Below are positions 52,833 to 59,884 of a DNA stretch of 64,000 nt, piece after piece. The stretch is from positions 1,644,501 to 1,708,500 of the forward strand of contig NC_021291.1 of assembly GCF_000319575.2 (NCBI RefSeq), read 5' to 3'. Every line of letters starts with the position of its first letter. Positions within the stretch are counted from its first letter, which is position 1. Under the pieces are notes generated by a model. It saw only the letters and a program-made list of their open reading frames with translations, made no database searches and was not told the DNA's origin. The DNA is from Spiribacter salinus M19-40. GTDB taxonomy: Bacteria > Pseudomonadota > Gammaproteobacteria > Nitrococcales > Nitrococcaceae. A program made the position numbers and the translations under genes.

Positions 52833-53505
52833 GGAATCCCTCTTTGCATCGGAATGTGCCGGCCTGCGCCGCCGTCTCCTGGCCTTTTGTCTGATCGCGT
52901 TGTTGTGCGGATCGGGTGCAGCCGCAGCCAGCGCCTCATCACCCACCGTCGTGGTCCTCGGCGACAGCCTCTCGGCGGCCTACAACATGGCCACCGACGA
53001 CGGCTGGGTCGCTCTCCTCTCGGAGCGCCTGGACGATGACGCCACCGTCATCAACGCCGCCATCAGCGGCGAAACCACCGCTGGCGCGGTCTCACGCCTG
53101 CCCGCATTACTGGACACCCACCAACCGGATGTCGTGATCATTGCGCTCGGGGGTAACGACGGGCTGCGGGGTTACTCCCTCGGCGATGTCCGGGCCAATC
53201 TGGTGGATATGATAACCGCTTCACACACCGCCGGCGCGGCGGTTGTGCTCGCGGGCGTGCGGCTGCCCTCCAATTATGGCAGCGCATTCATCGAACGGTT
53301 CCTGGGTGTTTATGAAGACGTGGCCAAGGAATACGACGTTGCCTTTGTGCCGCGCATTCTGGACGGGGTCGCCGAAGATGAAACGCTGATGCAGGCCGAC
53401 GGCATTCATCCCAACGAAGCGGCGCAGCCACGGATCCTCGAGAACATTTGGACGGCGCTGCGACCGCTCCTCGAAGGGGGCGGCGCTACCGCCGAGCGAG
53501 ACTGA
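52831..53505 (+). CDS. tesA: Periplasmic acyl-CoA thioesterase/lysophospholipase L1 (SGNH hydrolase)
   Basis: TesA is an esterase with thioesterase, protease and lysophospholipase activity. The 224-residue protein has a signal peptide (RRRLLAFCLIALLCGSGAAAASA, to about residue 35) and all SGNH blocks: VVVLGDSLSAAYNM (Ser), INAAISGETTAGAVSRLP (Gly), IALGGNDGLRG (Asn) and ADGIHPNEAAQPRI (Asp/His). The ATG at 52831 follows GGAGG by 11 nt and overlaps the ybbA start head-to-head. Residues LLDTHQPDV contain an exact 13-mer repeat copy. Confidence 0.95.
   Translation: MESLFASECAGLRRRLLAFCLIALLCGSGAAAASASSPTVVVLGDSLSAAYNMATDDGWVALLSERLDDDATVINAAISGETTAGAVSRLPALLDTHQPDVVIIALGGNDGLRGYSLGDVRANLVDMITASHTAGAAVVLAGVRLPSNYGSAFIERFLGVYEDVAKEYDVAFVPRILDGVAEDETLMQADGIHPNEAAQPRILENIWTALRPLLEGGGATAERD
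53109..53121 (-). repeat. GTGGGTGTCCAGT repeat copy (in tesA)
   Basis: Exact 13-mer on the minus strand; encodes Leu-Asp-Thr-His in tesA. The same position in E. coli TesA also reads as a short polar loop between blocks. Confidence 0.85.
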
Positions 53506-53516
53506 CACCCGACGGA

Positions 53517-54338
53517 TCAGCCCGCGCGCACCGGCCCCTCGGCGATGGCCCCTTGTAACGCCTCGGGTAGGCGGACTGCCATGGTCATGGGCAAATGATC
53601 GGACAGCGGTGCGTCGAGCACCTCTGCGGAATCTACGGTGAGGCTGGGTGAAACCAGGATGTGATCAATGTTCCGGGCCGGTCGCCAGCTGGGGTATGTC
53701 GGCAGATCATGCAGCGGCTCGCGTAGGCCTGTCTCGGCGCAGAGAAAGGCCAGCTCGGGGCTGCGGGAATGGCAATTGAGATCTCCCATCACGATCACAT
53801 GATCACTGTCGGCGATTTGCTCGGCCACATAGGCGAGCTGATTGAGCCGGGCCCGCTGGCTCAAGGCCAGATGCAAGAGCACCACGACCAACTCGGCCTG
53901 CGCAGGGCCAAAGCGCAGCATCAAGGCCCCACGGCCTGGAATGCGGCCGGGTAGACGATGTTCGATCACGGCTCGGGCCTGCAACCGGCTCAGCAGGCCA
54001 TTACTGTGCTGCGCCAGCCGACCGAGCGGGCGATTGGTCTGGTGATACCAGTGCGGGAAGGCCGCGGTCTCGGCAAGAAATGCAGTCTGGTCGACAAACC
54101 CACTGCGCAGGCTACCGGCATCAAGCTCCTGCAGGCCCACCAGATCAAAGCGACTGATCAACTCGGCGATGCGCCGCAGGTTAGGCACCCGTCCTGCATC
54201 CGGCAGCACATGACGCCAGCCCCGAGTGAAGTACTGATGGTAATACCGCGTCTCGATGCCGACCTGGATGTTGAAGCTCATCAACCGCAGCGTGGCAGGG
54301 AGCGTCGGCGCCGGGCCCTGTGTCGGGTTCAATGACAC
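53517..54338 (-). CDS. Endonuclease/exonuclease/phosphatase (EEP) family protein
   Basis: This protein of about 273 residues has the EEP fold motifs LRLMSFNIQVGIETR, VGLQELDAGSLRSG (metal Glu), VIVMGDLNCHSRSPEL (Asp and Asn) and the terminal Ser-Asp-His in APLSDHLPMTMAVRLP. No signal peptide is seen. Whether it cuts DNA, phospholipid or a sugar phosphate is unknown. The start is uncertain (TTG 54341, GTG 54338, or ATG 54281 just before the domain). It directly follows dsbA, the gene order found beside ccsA/resB in many related bacteria. Confidence 0.85.
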   Translation of the reverse strand: MSLNPTQGPAPTLPATLRLMSFNIQVGIETRYYHQYFTRGWRHVLPDAGRVPNLRRIAELISRFDLVGLQELDAGSLRSGFVDQTAFLAETAAFPHWYHQTNRPLGRLAQHSNGLLSRLQARAVIEHRLPGRIPGRGALMLRFGPAQAELVVVLLHLALSQRARLNQLAYVAEQIADSDHVIVMGDLNCHSRSPELAFLCAETGLREPLHDLPTYPSWRPARNIDHILVSPSLTVDSAEVLDAPLSDHLPMTMAVRLPEALQGAIAEGPVRAG

Positions 54339-54341
54339 CAA

Positions 54342-54965
54342 CTAGCGGCTGGATTCCTCAGCCACGAGCTGCTCAGCCACATCGAGCATGCCCGCCTGGC
54401 CACCGGCAGCGCGCACATCGATCAAATAGCGCCCGGCAACACCCACCGCCGGCGTGCCCGGTACGCCATAGGCACTGACCATGCGCTCAGCCCGACGTGC
54501 ACTGGCATCCACTTCAAAAGACGCTAGCGCATCGAGGACCGCCTGTTCGCTCACCTCGGCAATCTCGGCATAAAACGCCGCCACATCGTCGGCATCACTG
54601 AACTGCCGGCCTTGTTCGTGGATCGCCTCGAACGTCGCCGTGTGCGTTGTGCCCAGAATATCCAGCGCCTCAGCAGCGTAGTACGCCCGCGCCAGCAGCG
54701 CCCAGCTATCCCGCCCGAACGTCACCGGGGTGTGCACGACATCAATGCGATCACCCATTGACTCAGCCCAGGCCGACAAACGCGGCTCAAAGTCATGACA
54801 ATGGGGACAGCCGTAGGAGAAGAACTCCCGGACTTCGACCGCCCCGCCCCCAGTGCTCTGCGGGGAATCGAGTTCGCGATACGGCTGATCCTGCGCCAAC
54901 ACGGGCCCCGCAACGCCGCACAGCGCCAGCAGGCCAGCTACCAGAATCCAATTCAGTCGATGCAT
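54342..54965 (-). CDS. dsbA: Thiol:disulfide interchange protein DsbA
   Basis: DsbA oxidises cysteine pairs in exported proteins. The 207-residue precursor has a signal peptide (MHRLNWILVAGLLALCGVAG to about residue 24), the active site FFSYGCPHCHDFEP, and the cis-Pro loop GVPGTPAVGVAGRYL. ATG 54965 with GGAAGG upstream is preferred over a reading from 54998, which touches the upstream ccsA stop. It is grouped with cytochrome c maturation genes, which also need periplasmic thiol chemistry. Confidence 0.94.
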   Translation of the reverse strand: MHRLNWILVAGLLALCGVAGPVLAQDQPYRELDSPQSTGGGAVEVREFFSYGCPHCHDFEPRLSAWAESMGDRIDVVHTPVTFGRDSWALLARAYYAAEALDILGTTHTATFEAIHEQGRQFSDADDVAAFYAEIAEVSEQAVLDALASFEVDASARRAERMVSAYGVPGTPAVGVAGRYLIDVRAAGGQAGMLDVAEQLVAEESSR

Positions 54966-54997
54966 CAACACACGCCTTCCATTCTTCGATACCTGCA

Positions 54998-56164
54998 CTA
55001 GAGTTCACCGTAGGAGTGCAGACCCGACAGGAACATGTTCACACCCAAAAATGCGAACGTCGTGACAAACAATCCGACAATCGCCCACCACGCCATCGGC
55101 TTGCCCCGCAGACCTTTGGTGAAACGCAAGTGGAGCCAGGCCGCGTAGTTCAACCACACGATCAGCGCCCAGCTCTCCTTGGGATCCCATGACCAGTAGG
55201 CGCCCCACGCCTCGGCGGCCCAGAGTGCACCCAGTACCGTGGCGACCGTAAAAAACGCAAAACCCAGGGCAATGGCGCGATAGCTGACGTCATCGATCTG
55301 CTTCAGCGTGGGCAGGCGCTCAGCCCAGGGACTGTCATCGGCCACCCGCGCCCGGATTAGATAGGCCACACCCAGCATGGCGGCGATGGCAAAACAGCCA
55401 TAACCGATGAAATTGGTGGGGACGTGTATCTTCATCCAGTAGCTGTTGAGCGCGGGCACCAGCGGCTCGATCTGGTAGGCCTGGCGATCAAAGTGATACC
55501 AGAGCAAAAACGCGACTGACGCCGAAATGACGAGCAACACGAAAAACCCCATGGACCGGGCCTTGTAGGCCTGCTCGTAATAGAGGTAGATCAGCGCGGT
55601 AATCACCGCGAACAGGACAAACACCTCGTAGAGGTTGCTGACCGGGATATAGCCGATGGCCCCGTCATAGAGATGGGTCTCGTGCCAACGGACAAGCAGG
55701 CCGATCAGACCCGCCCCCGCCGCTATCCAGGTCAGACGGGAGGCCACCCGCGCCGTGAAGTCATTACCCGATACCAGCGCGACCCCATAGGTCAGCGTTG
55801 CCGCCGGGAAAAGCGCGCTCATCCACATGATCGCCGATTGGCTGGAGAGCAAATACTTCAAGAAAAAGTCGGACTGGGCAGCCGCCAACTCGGGGTAACG
55901 GGCAATCGCAAACAGGCTCGCCGTGCACACCAGCCCCATGTAGAGCCGTGAGCCATGCCAGTGCCATCCCATGCCGATCATAAAGCCGGCGGTGAAGAAG
56001 GTGATCACCACTTCGTAGACGTTCATCGCGTCCCAGAGCACGACGTAAGTCGCGATGGTGGCGACCACCATCAGGGCAGCCCAGACCCAGTCTCCTGGCG
56101 TCAGCCGCTGTACCAACGACGGCCGACGCATGGTCCGAAGCATGTCTTCGCGTGAGGCCACCAT
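54998..56164 (-). CDS. ccsA: System II cytochrome c biogenesis protein CcsA/CcsB
   Basis: With ResB this multi-helix membrane protein (388 residues, about eight TM segments) exports heme and attaches it to apocytochrome c. The WWD-type heme-handling motif is in AEAWGAYWSWDPKESWALIVW near residue 315. Conserved histidines flank it (WHETHLYDGAIGY and YAAWLHLRF). It starts 5 nt after the resB stop. ResB/CcsA in place of the CcmA-H system is found in only some gammaproteobacteria, including Ectothiorhodospiraceae. Confidence 0.94.
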   Translation of the reverse strand: MVASREDMLRTMRRPSLVQRLTPGDWVWAALMVVATIATYVVLWDAMNVYEVVITFFTAGFMIGMGWHWHGSRLYMGLVCTASLFAIARYPELAAAQSDFFLKYLLSSQSAIMWMSALFPAATLTYGVALVSGNDFTARVASRLTWIAAGAGLIGLLVRWHETHLYDGAIGYIPVSNLYEVFVLFAVITALIYLYYEQAYKARSMGFFVLLVISASVAFLLWYHFDRQAYQIEPLVPALNSYWMKIHVPTNFIGYGCFAIAAMLGVAYLIRARVADDSPWAERLPTLKQIDDVSYRAIALGFAFFTVATVLGALWAAEAWGAYWSWDPKESWALIVWLNYAAWLHLRFTKGLRGKPMAWWAIVGLFVTTFAFLGVNMFLSGLHSYGEL

Positions 56165-56169
56165 GGCGC

Positions 56170-58254
56170 TTATCCTCTGTCGTTCGGGGCGTGCTCGCCG
56201 CCCTGGCCCAGATGCTGGTCGACGGTGTCGGCCAGATCCTCGAATTCTTGCTCAAATTGCTCTGGCCGGCGCTGGTTCGCACCCCCCACAAGCAACTGAT
56301 GCTGCCCGTCCTCTCCTGGCGTAATCATCGCCCAAACCCGACGTTGAGAGACATAAAAGAGCATGAAAATGCCCAAAATCAACAGCCCAGAGCCAGCGTA
56401 GACCACATTTTTGCCCGGCGCATGCGTGATCTGCAGCCCGGTGGCCTGACGGTGCTCGAAGTGATCCAGACTGAACAACATCGGCGCGCCGTAATCCGCC
56501 GTTGCTGACACGGCATTCATGGCATCTTCAAAAAACGCCCGCTGGTCCGCGTCCGTCCGAACCGCGGCGAGTGCCACGCCGTCGCGCTCCGCCACCACAT
56601 CGCGGTAGACCTCAAACAGGGTGCGCTGAAGCACCGAGCGGGAGAACGCCAGCAGCATGTCGGGCCGATTCGCTCCCATCACGCGCTCCTCGAGCTGAGC
56701 GTTGACCGCGGCGAACCCGCCATCGAGCAACGTGCCCATCATGTCATGGGCCGTACCCGCCACGCGTTGACCCATGTCACGACTGCCCACACCCATCTGC
56801 GTGAGTAACGCATCGGCGGCGCGCTGCGCAGCGCGGTCTACCCGGCTGCGGTCATGCAGTGCCTGATGGAAGGCCAAAAAGGTGTCCATCGAGGCCTGTT
56901 CGTCAGCGGGGATGTGGAGGTACTGGAAGCGCTCACTGCCACTGGGGCGCATCCCGTGGAGGTAGTACCAGCGCCCGTCAATCTCCACCGGTGCCATGTA
57001 GTTATGAAACTCGCGGGCCTGGCCGGCCTCATCGCGCAGCGTGTAGTTAAAGGACGGGCCGATGTTGGTGAATTCATCCCGACTGCCGGTACGCTCCACC
57101 GCGCGGGGATCAGTTCGATTCACATTGAAGAGCTGGAAATCCTCGAGCTCGAGCGTTTGCTCCAGGCGTCCAAGCTGTAATTGCAGGTTCTCGAACACCC
57201 GAGCGGTAATGTCCATGGTCTGCCCGGAACCATCGAGCGGATGGCCCGACAGGTGCAGCCGCGTCCCCCCGTCGTTAAAGCTCGCCTGGTAGATCGTGTG
57301 ACCCCGATGGGTCAGCGGATGGTTAACCGAAATCGTCTCGCGGATCGGCTCATCGAGTGTCGGGTCGTGAATCACGAGATCACTCTCGTAGGCGCGCGGC
57401 ATGCCGTTGGGATAGTGGTCGATTCGAAAGTCCTCAACAAAGATTTCGAACGGCAGCTCCTGGACGACATAGCCATCCCGCACCTGAAGAAAGGCGACGC
57501 CACTGTTCGATTCTTCCGGAATCGTCACATTCCCGCGAAACGAGCCGCTCTCCGGCTCAAGCCAGCTACGACCCGGTACCTGAGAAACGGGCAAATCGCG
57601 CGTCTCAACCGCGAGATCACCGGTCATCTCGCGAATCTTGAGCATGATGTTGCCATCCACCAGCGCACCAACGGCGATGACCACCACGGCGACATGGGTT
57701 AGCACGTAACCCATGCGCGTGGCCCGGCCCTTCATGCCGGCGATGACCGTCGCATCACCCCGGGTCTCGACACGGGTTCGAAAGCCGTGGGCATGGAAGG
57801 CGGTTTCGGCGACGGCCGCCATCTGGGCGGGTGCCTCTGCGCACCGCCAGCGGCGATGCTGACTCAGTGCCATTAACGACTGCTCGCGCACATGCGTGCG
57901 GTAACGGGTGATTTCCCGCCACACACTGGGCATGTGGCGCGTGACGCAGACACCGGTGGACAGCACGAGAAAGCCCATGATGGCCAGGAACCACCATGCT
58001 GAGTAAACGTCGTACAGGTTCAGGGTACGGAAGACCTCGAACCAGAAGGGCCCGAACTGGATCAAATACTCGTTGTAGGCCTGATTCTGAGGGAGCACCG
58101 TGCCAATGACCGAGCTGATGCTCACCACGACCAGCAGGCTGATCGCCAGGTTCATCGACCCCAGGAACTCGAGCCATATCGCCCCGAGGCCCTTACGACG
58201 CTGCGCGCGGGGCCGGGTCGGAGTGGAAGCTACGCTGGCAGCGGTCTCAGCCAT
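56170..58254 (-). CDS. resB: System II cytochrome c biogenesis protein ResB/Ccs1
   Basis: This 694-residue partner of CcsA has N-terminal membrane helices (LEFLGSMNLAISLLVVVSISSVIGT; WWFLAIMGFLVLSTGVCVTRHMP, read in pieces), a third near residue 190 (YVLTHVAVVVIAVGALVDG), a large periplasmic domain (about 210-590), and a final helix (VVYAGSGLLILGIFMLFYVSQRR). VFRTLNLYDVYSAWWF is the classical ResB segment. It presents apocytochrome and reduced thiols to CcsA. Its C-terminal acidic tail ends just before the ccsA start. Confidence 0.93.
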   Translation of the reverse strand: MAETAASVASTPTRPRAQRRKGLGAIWLEFLGSMNLAISLLVVVSISSVIGTVLPQNQAYNEYLIQFGPFWFEVFRTLNLYDVYSAWWFLAIMGFLVLSTGVCVTRHMPSVWREITRYRTHVREQSLMALSQHRRWRCAEAPAQMAAVAETAFHAHGFRTRVETRGDATVIAGMKGRATRMGYVLTHVAVVVIAVGALVDGNIMLKIREMTGDLAVETRDLPVSQVPGRSWLEPESGSFRGNVTIPEESNSGVAFLQVRDGYVVQELPFEIFVEDFRIDHYPNGMPRAYESDLVIHDPTLDEPIRETISVNHPLTHRGHTIYQASFNDGGTRLHLSGHPLDGSGQTMDITARVFENLQLQLGRLEQTLELEDFQLFNVNRTDPRAVERTGSRDEFTNIGPSFNYTLRDEAGQAREFHNYMAPVEIDGRWYYLHGMRPSGSERFQYLHIPADEQASMDTFLAFHQALHDRSRVDRAAQRAADALLTQMGVGSRDMGQRVAGTAHDMMGTLLDGGFAAVNAQLEERVMGANRPDMLLAFSRSVLQRTLFEVYRDVVAERDGVALAAVRTDADQRAFFEDAMNAVSATADYGAPMLFSLDHFEHRQATGLQITHAPGKNVVYAGSGLLILGIFMLFYVSQRRVWAMITPGEDGQHQLLVGGANQRRPEQFEQEFEDLADTVDQHLGQGGEHAPNDRG

Positions 58255-58286
58255 GGTTCCGGTGTCGTGATCACTCTCGGTTAGGG

Positions 58287-58307
58287 GGTTACCCCGTCAG
58301 GGTAACC
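58287..58307. repeat. GGTTACCC/GGGTAACC hairpin upstream of resB
   Basis: Perfect 8-bp arms with a CGTCA loop, 33 nt upstream of the resB ATG. No T-run follows; it may be an operator or a leader hairpin. Confidence 0.35.
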
Positions 58308-58368
58308 TGAACACAGCCATTAATCGACCACCATTGAGCAAAGAAATTCTTGCGCAACGTCAACGCAA

Positions 58369-58401
58369 GGCGTCGGCGTGGCGGGACGGAGACCCGACGC
58401 C
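58369..58401 (-). terminator. Possible terminator or hairpin after cytochrome c4
   Basis: GGCGTCGG (58369-58376) pairs perfectly with CCGACGCC (58394-58401), just after the cytochrome c4 stop. On the minus strand only TTGCGTTG follows the stem, not a strong T-run, so it may be an attenuator, letting some transcripts continue into resB. Confidence 0.35.
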
Positions 58402-58410
58402 AGCGCTGAC

Positions 58411-59046
58411 CTATTCGGCGGCGATGTCCTTGGGGTAGAGACCGCGAACGTAGTTGGCGACAGCCTGGATTTCTTCATCCGTGAGGTTTGAGGCGATGTC
58501 GTTCATGACACCAGCCTGGCCGTAACCGGCGCGCTCTCCGGAGCGATACAGACCGAGCTGATCCGTGGTGTACTGAACTTTCTGCCCGCTCAGGCGCGGG
58601 TAACCGCTGCCGGGCACGCCAAGGCCTGCTGGGCCGTGACAGCTCACGCAGGCCGGCACCCCTTTCTCGGCAATACCGCCCATGTAAATGCTACGCCCCG
58701 TAGCGAGCAATTCCTCCGGCGTCTCGCCAACCTCGGGCTCGAGGCCCTCGAAGTAGACCGCAAGATCCGCCATGGTCTGCTTGTCCAATCCAGCGGCCTG
58801 CCCCAGCATCAGCGCATTTTCGCGCTCACCGGATTTGTAGTACTGAAGATGCTCATAAATGTAGTCGGCGTGCTGGCCCGCCAGGTTGGGCCACTCCCCA
58901 TTATTGCTGTTGCCCTTCGCGCCATGGCATGCCGCACAGGCCGCGGCCGATTCCTCGCCACGCATGGGGTCCGCGTTGTCCAGTTGGGCAACAGCGGAGA
59001 AGCTGATGAAGCTAAGCAGAATCAGGGCAGCGATCTTGGGGGTCAT
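58411..59046 (-). CDS. Diheme cytochrome c4
   Basis: This 211-residue periplasmic electron carrier has a signal peptide (MTPKIAALILLSFISFSAVAQ) and two cytochrome c domains, each with a CXXCH heme site: CAACHGAKGN near residue 36 and CVSCHGPAGLG near 135. Axial Met candidates follow (ALMLGQAAGL; GVMNDIASNL). Duplicated domains of about 95 residues are typical of c4. It lies directly upstream of the genes that would attach its hemes and opposite engB, an arrangement common in gammaproteobacteria. Confidence 0.93.
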   Translation of the reverse strand: MTPKIAALILLSFISFSAVAQLDNADPMRGEESAAACAACHGAKGNSNNGEWPNLAGQHADYIYEHLQYYKSGERENALMLGQAAGLDKQTMADLAVYFEGLEPEVGETPEELLATGRSIYMGGIAEKGVPACVSCHGPAGLGVPGSGYPRLSGQKVQYTTDQLGLYRSGERAGYGQAGVMNDIASNLTDEEIQAVANYVRGLYPKDIAAE

Positions 59047-59126
59047 GTAACAAAACTCTCGAGTACAATCCTGTGATTTATACCAACGGGCCCGTAAGGG
59101 GTCAATTTCCGCCGGGGTGCGATTTC

Positions 59127-59732
59127 ATGCCGCTTGACTACCGCCAGGCTCATTTTCTGCTCTCCGCCGCGGAGCCTTCCCAATTACCCGTGGATGAGGG
59201 GGCTGAGGTGGCGTTTGCCGGGCGCTCGAACGCCGGTAAATCCAGTGCCCTGAATGCCATCACCGATCAACGTCAACTCGCTCGGGTCAGCAAGACGCCG
59301 GGGCGGACTCAGCAGATCAACGTGTTTCCAATCCTGGACACCCACCGATTGATCGACTTACCCGGCTATGGCTACGCAAAGGCGCCAGCGGCGATGCGCA
59401 CGCACTGGCAAAAGGCCCTGCCGGAGTATCTGGAAAACCGCCGCAGCCTGCGTGGCCTGGTCCTGATCATGGATATCCGCCACCCGCTCGGACCGCTGGA
59501 TGAGCAGATGGTGGTGTGGGCGGCAGCCGCTGAGTTGCCCGTCCATGTCCTGCTCAACAAGGCCGACAAACTAAGCCGGGGGGCGGCAGGAAATACCCTT
59601 CAGGCGGTTCGCCCGAAGGTCATCGCACACTGCCCTGGTAGCAGCGTGCAGCTTTTCTCCGCGCAGACGCGCCAGGGGGTGAGTGATGCACGCACCAAAC
59701 TCGACGAATGGCTGCTCGGCGGTCTGAAATAA
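59127..59732 (+). CDS. engB: Ribosome-biogenesis GTPase EngB (YsxC/YihA)
   Basis: EngB is an essential GTPase for 50S subunit assembly. The 201-residue protein has G1 (AFAGRSNAGKSSALNAI), G3 (LIDLPGYGYAKAP), G4 (VLLNKADKLSRG) and G5 (VQLFSAQTRQGV). ATG 59127 gives the family N-terminus (MPLDYRQAHFLLSAAEPSQLP); upstream in-frame starts would overlap the cytochrome c4 promoter. Residues ILDTHRLIDLPG carry a core repeat copy (59335-59345) right before G3. It faces polA, as in E. coli. Confidence 0.95.
   Translation: MPLDYRQAHFLLSAAEPSQLPVDEGAEVAFAGRSNAGKSSALNAITDQRQLARVSKTPGRTQQINVFPILDTHRLIDLPGYGYAKAPAAMRTHWQKALPEYLENRRSLRGLVLIMDIRHPLGPLDEQMVVWAAAAELPVHVLLNKADKLSRGAAGNTLQAVRPKVIAHCPGSSVQLFSAQTRQGVSDARTKLDEWLLGGLK
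59335..59345 (-). repeat. GTGGGTGTCCA core copy (in engB)
   Basis: Exact 11-mer on the minus strand; encodes Leu-Asp-Thr-His next to the G3 motif of EngB. Confidence 0.75.
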
Positions 59733-59767
59733 AAAACCCCGAAGGCCATGGGGTGTGGCCTTCGGGG
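59731..59767 (-). terminator. Rho-independent terminator facing from polA
   Basis: CCCCGAAGGCC and GGCCTTCGGGG (59737-59767) form a perfect 11-bp stem with a 9-nt loop. Read on the minus strand it is followed at once by TTTTTTAT (59736 downwards), a classical intrinsic terminator for polA or for a small RNA in the gap. The T-run overlaps the engB stop. It has no T-run in the plus direction. Confidence 0.85.
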
Positions 59768-59884
59768 ACGATGGACCCGGCCTTGGGGGCGGGGCCGGAT
59801 CCCATGGCCCGCTAAAAGGGAGGGAATAGCGGGCCGCGCCGGGCACTGGCGCGAATACTGTGACACCACGCTTTTGGGTAGAGT
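59731..59884 (-). ncRNA. Candidate small RNA in the polA-engB gap (Spot 42/ErsA position)
   Basis: This 150-nt gap between convergent polA and engB is where E. coli carries spf (Spot 42) and Pseudomonas ErsA. On the minus strand it holds a hairpin GGCCCGCTA/TAGCGGGCC (59806-59835), a second GC-rich stem around 59772-59803, and the strong terminator hairpin with six Ts. I see no sequence match to Spot 42 that I could state firmly, and no clear promoter. It may instead be only a structured polA 3' end. Confidence 0.3.

Noticed and set aside
58287-58307. GGTTACCC/GGGTAACC hairpin as a strong terminator
   Set aside because: No T-run on either side and it is in front of resB rather than directly after a gene; kept only as a low-confidence repeat.
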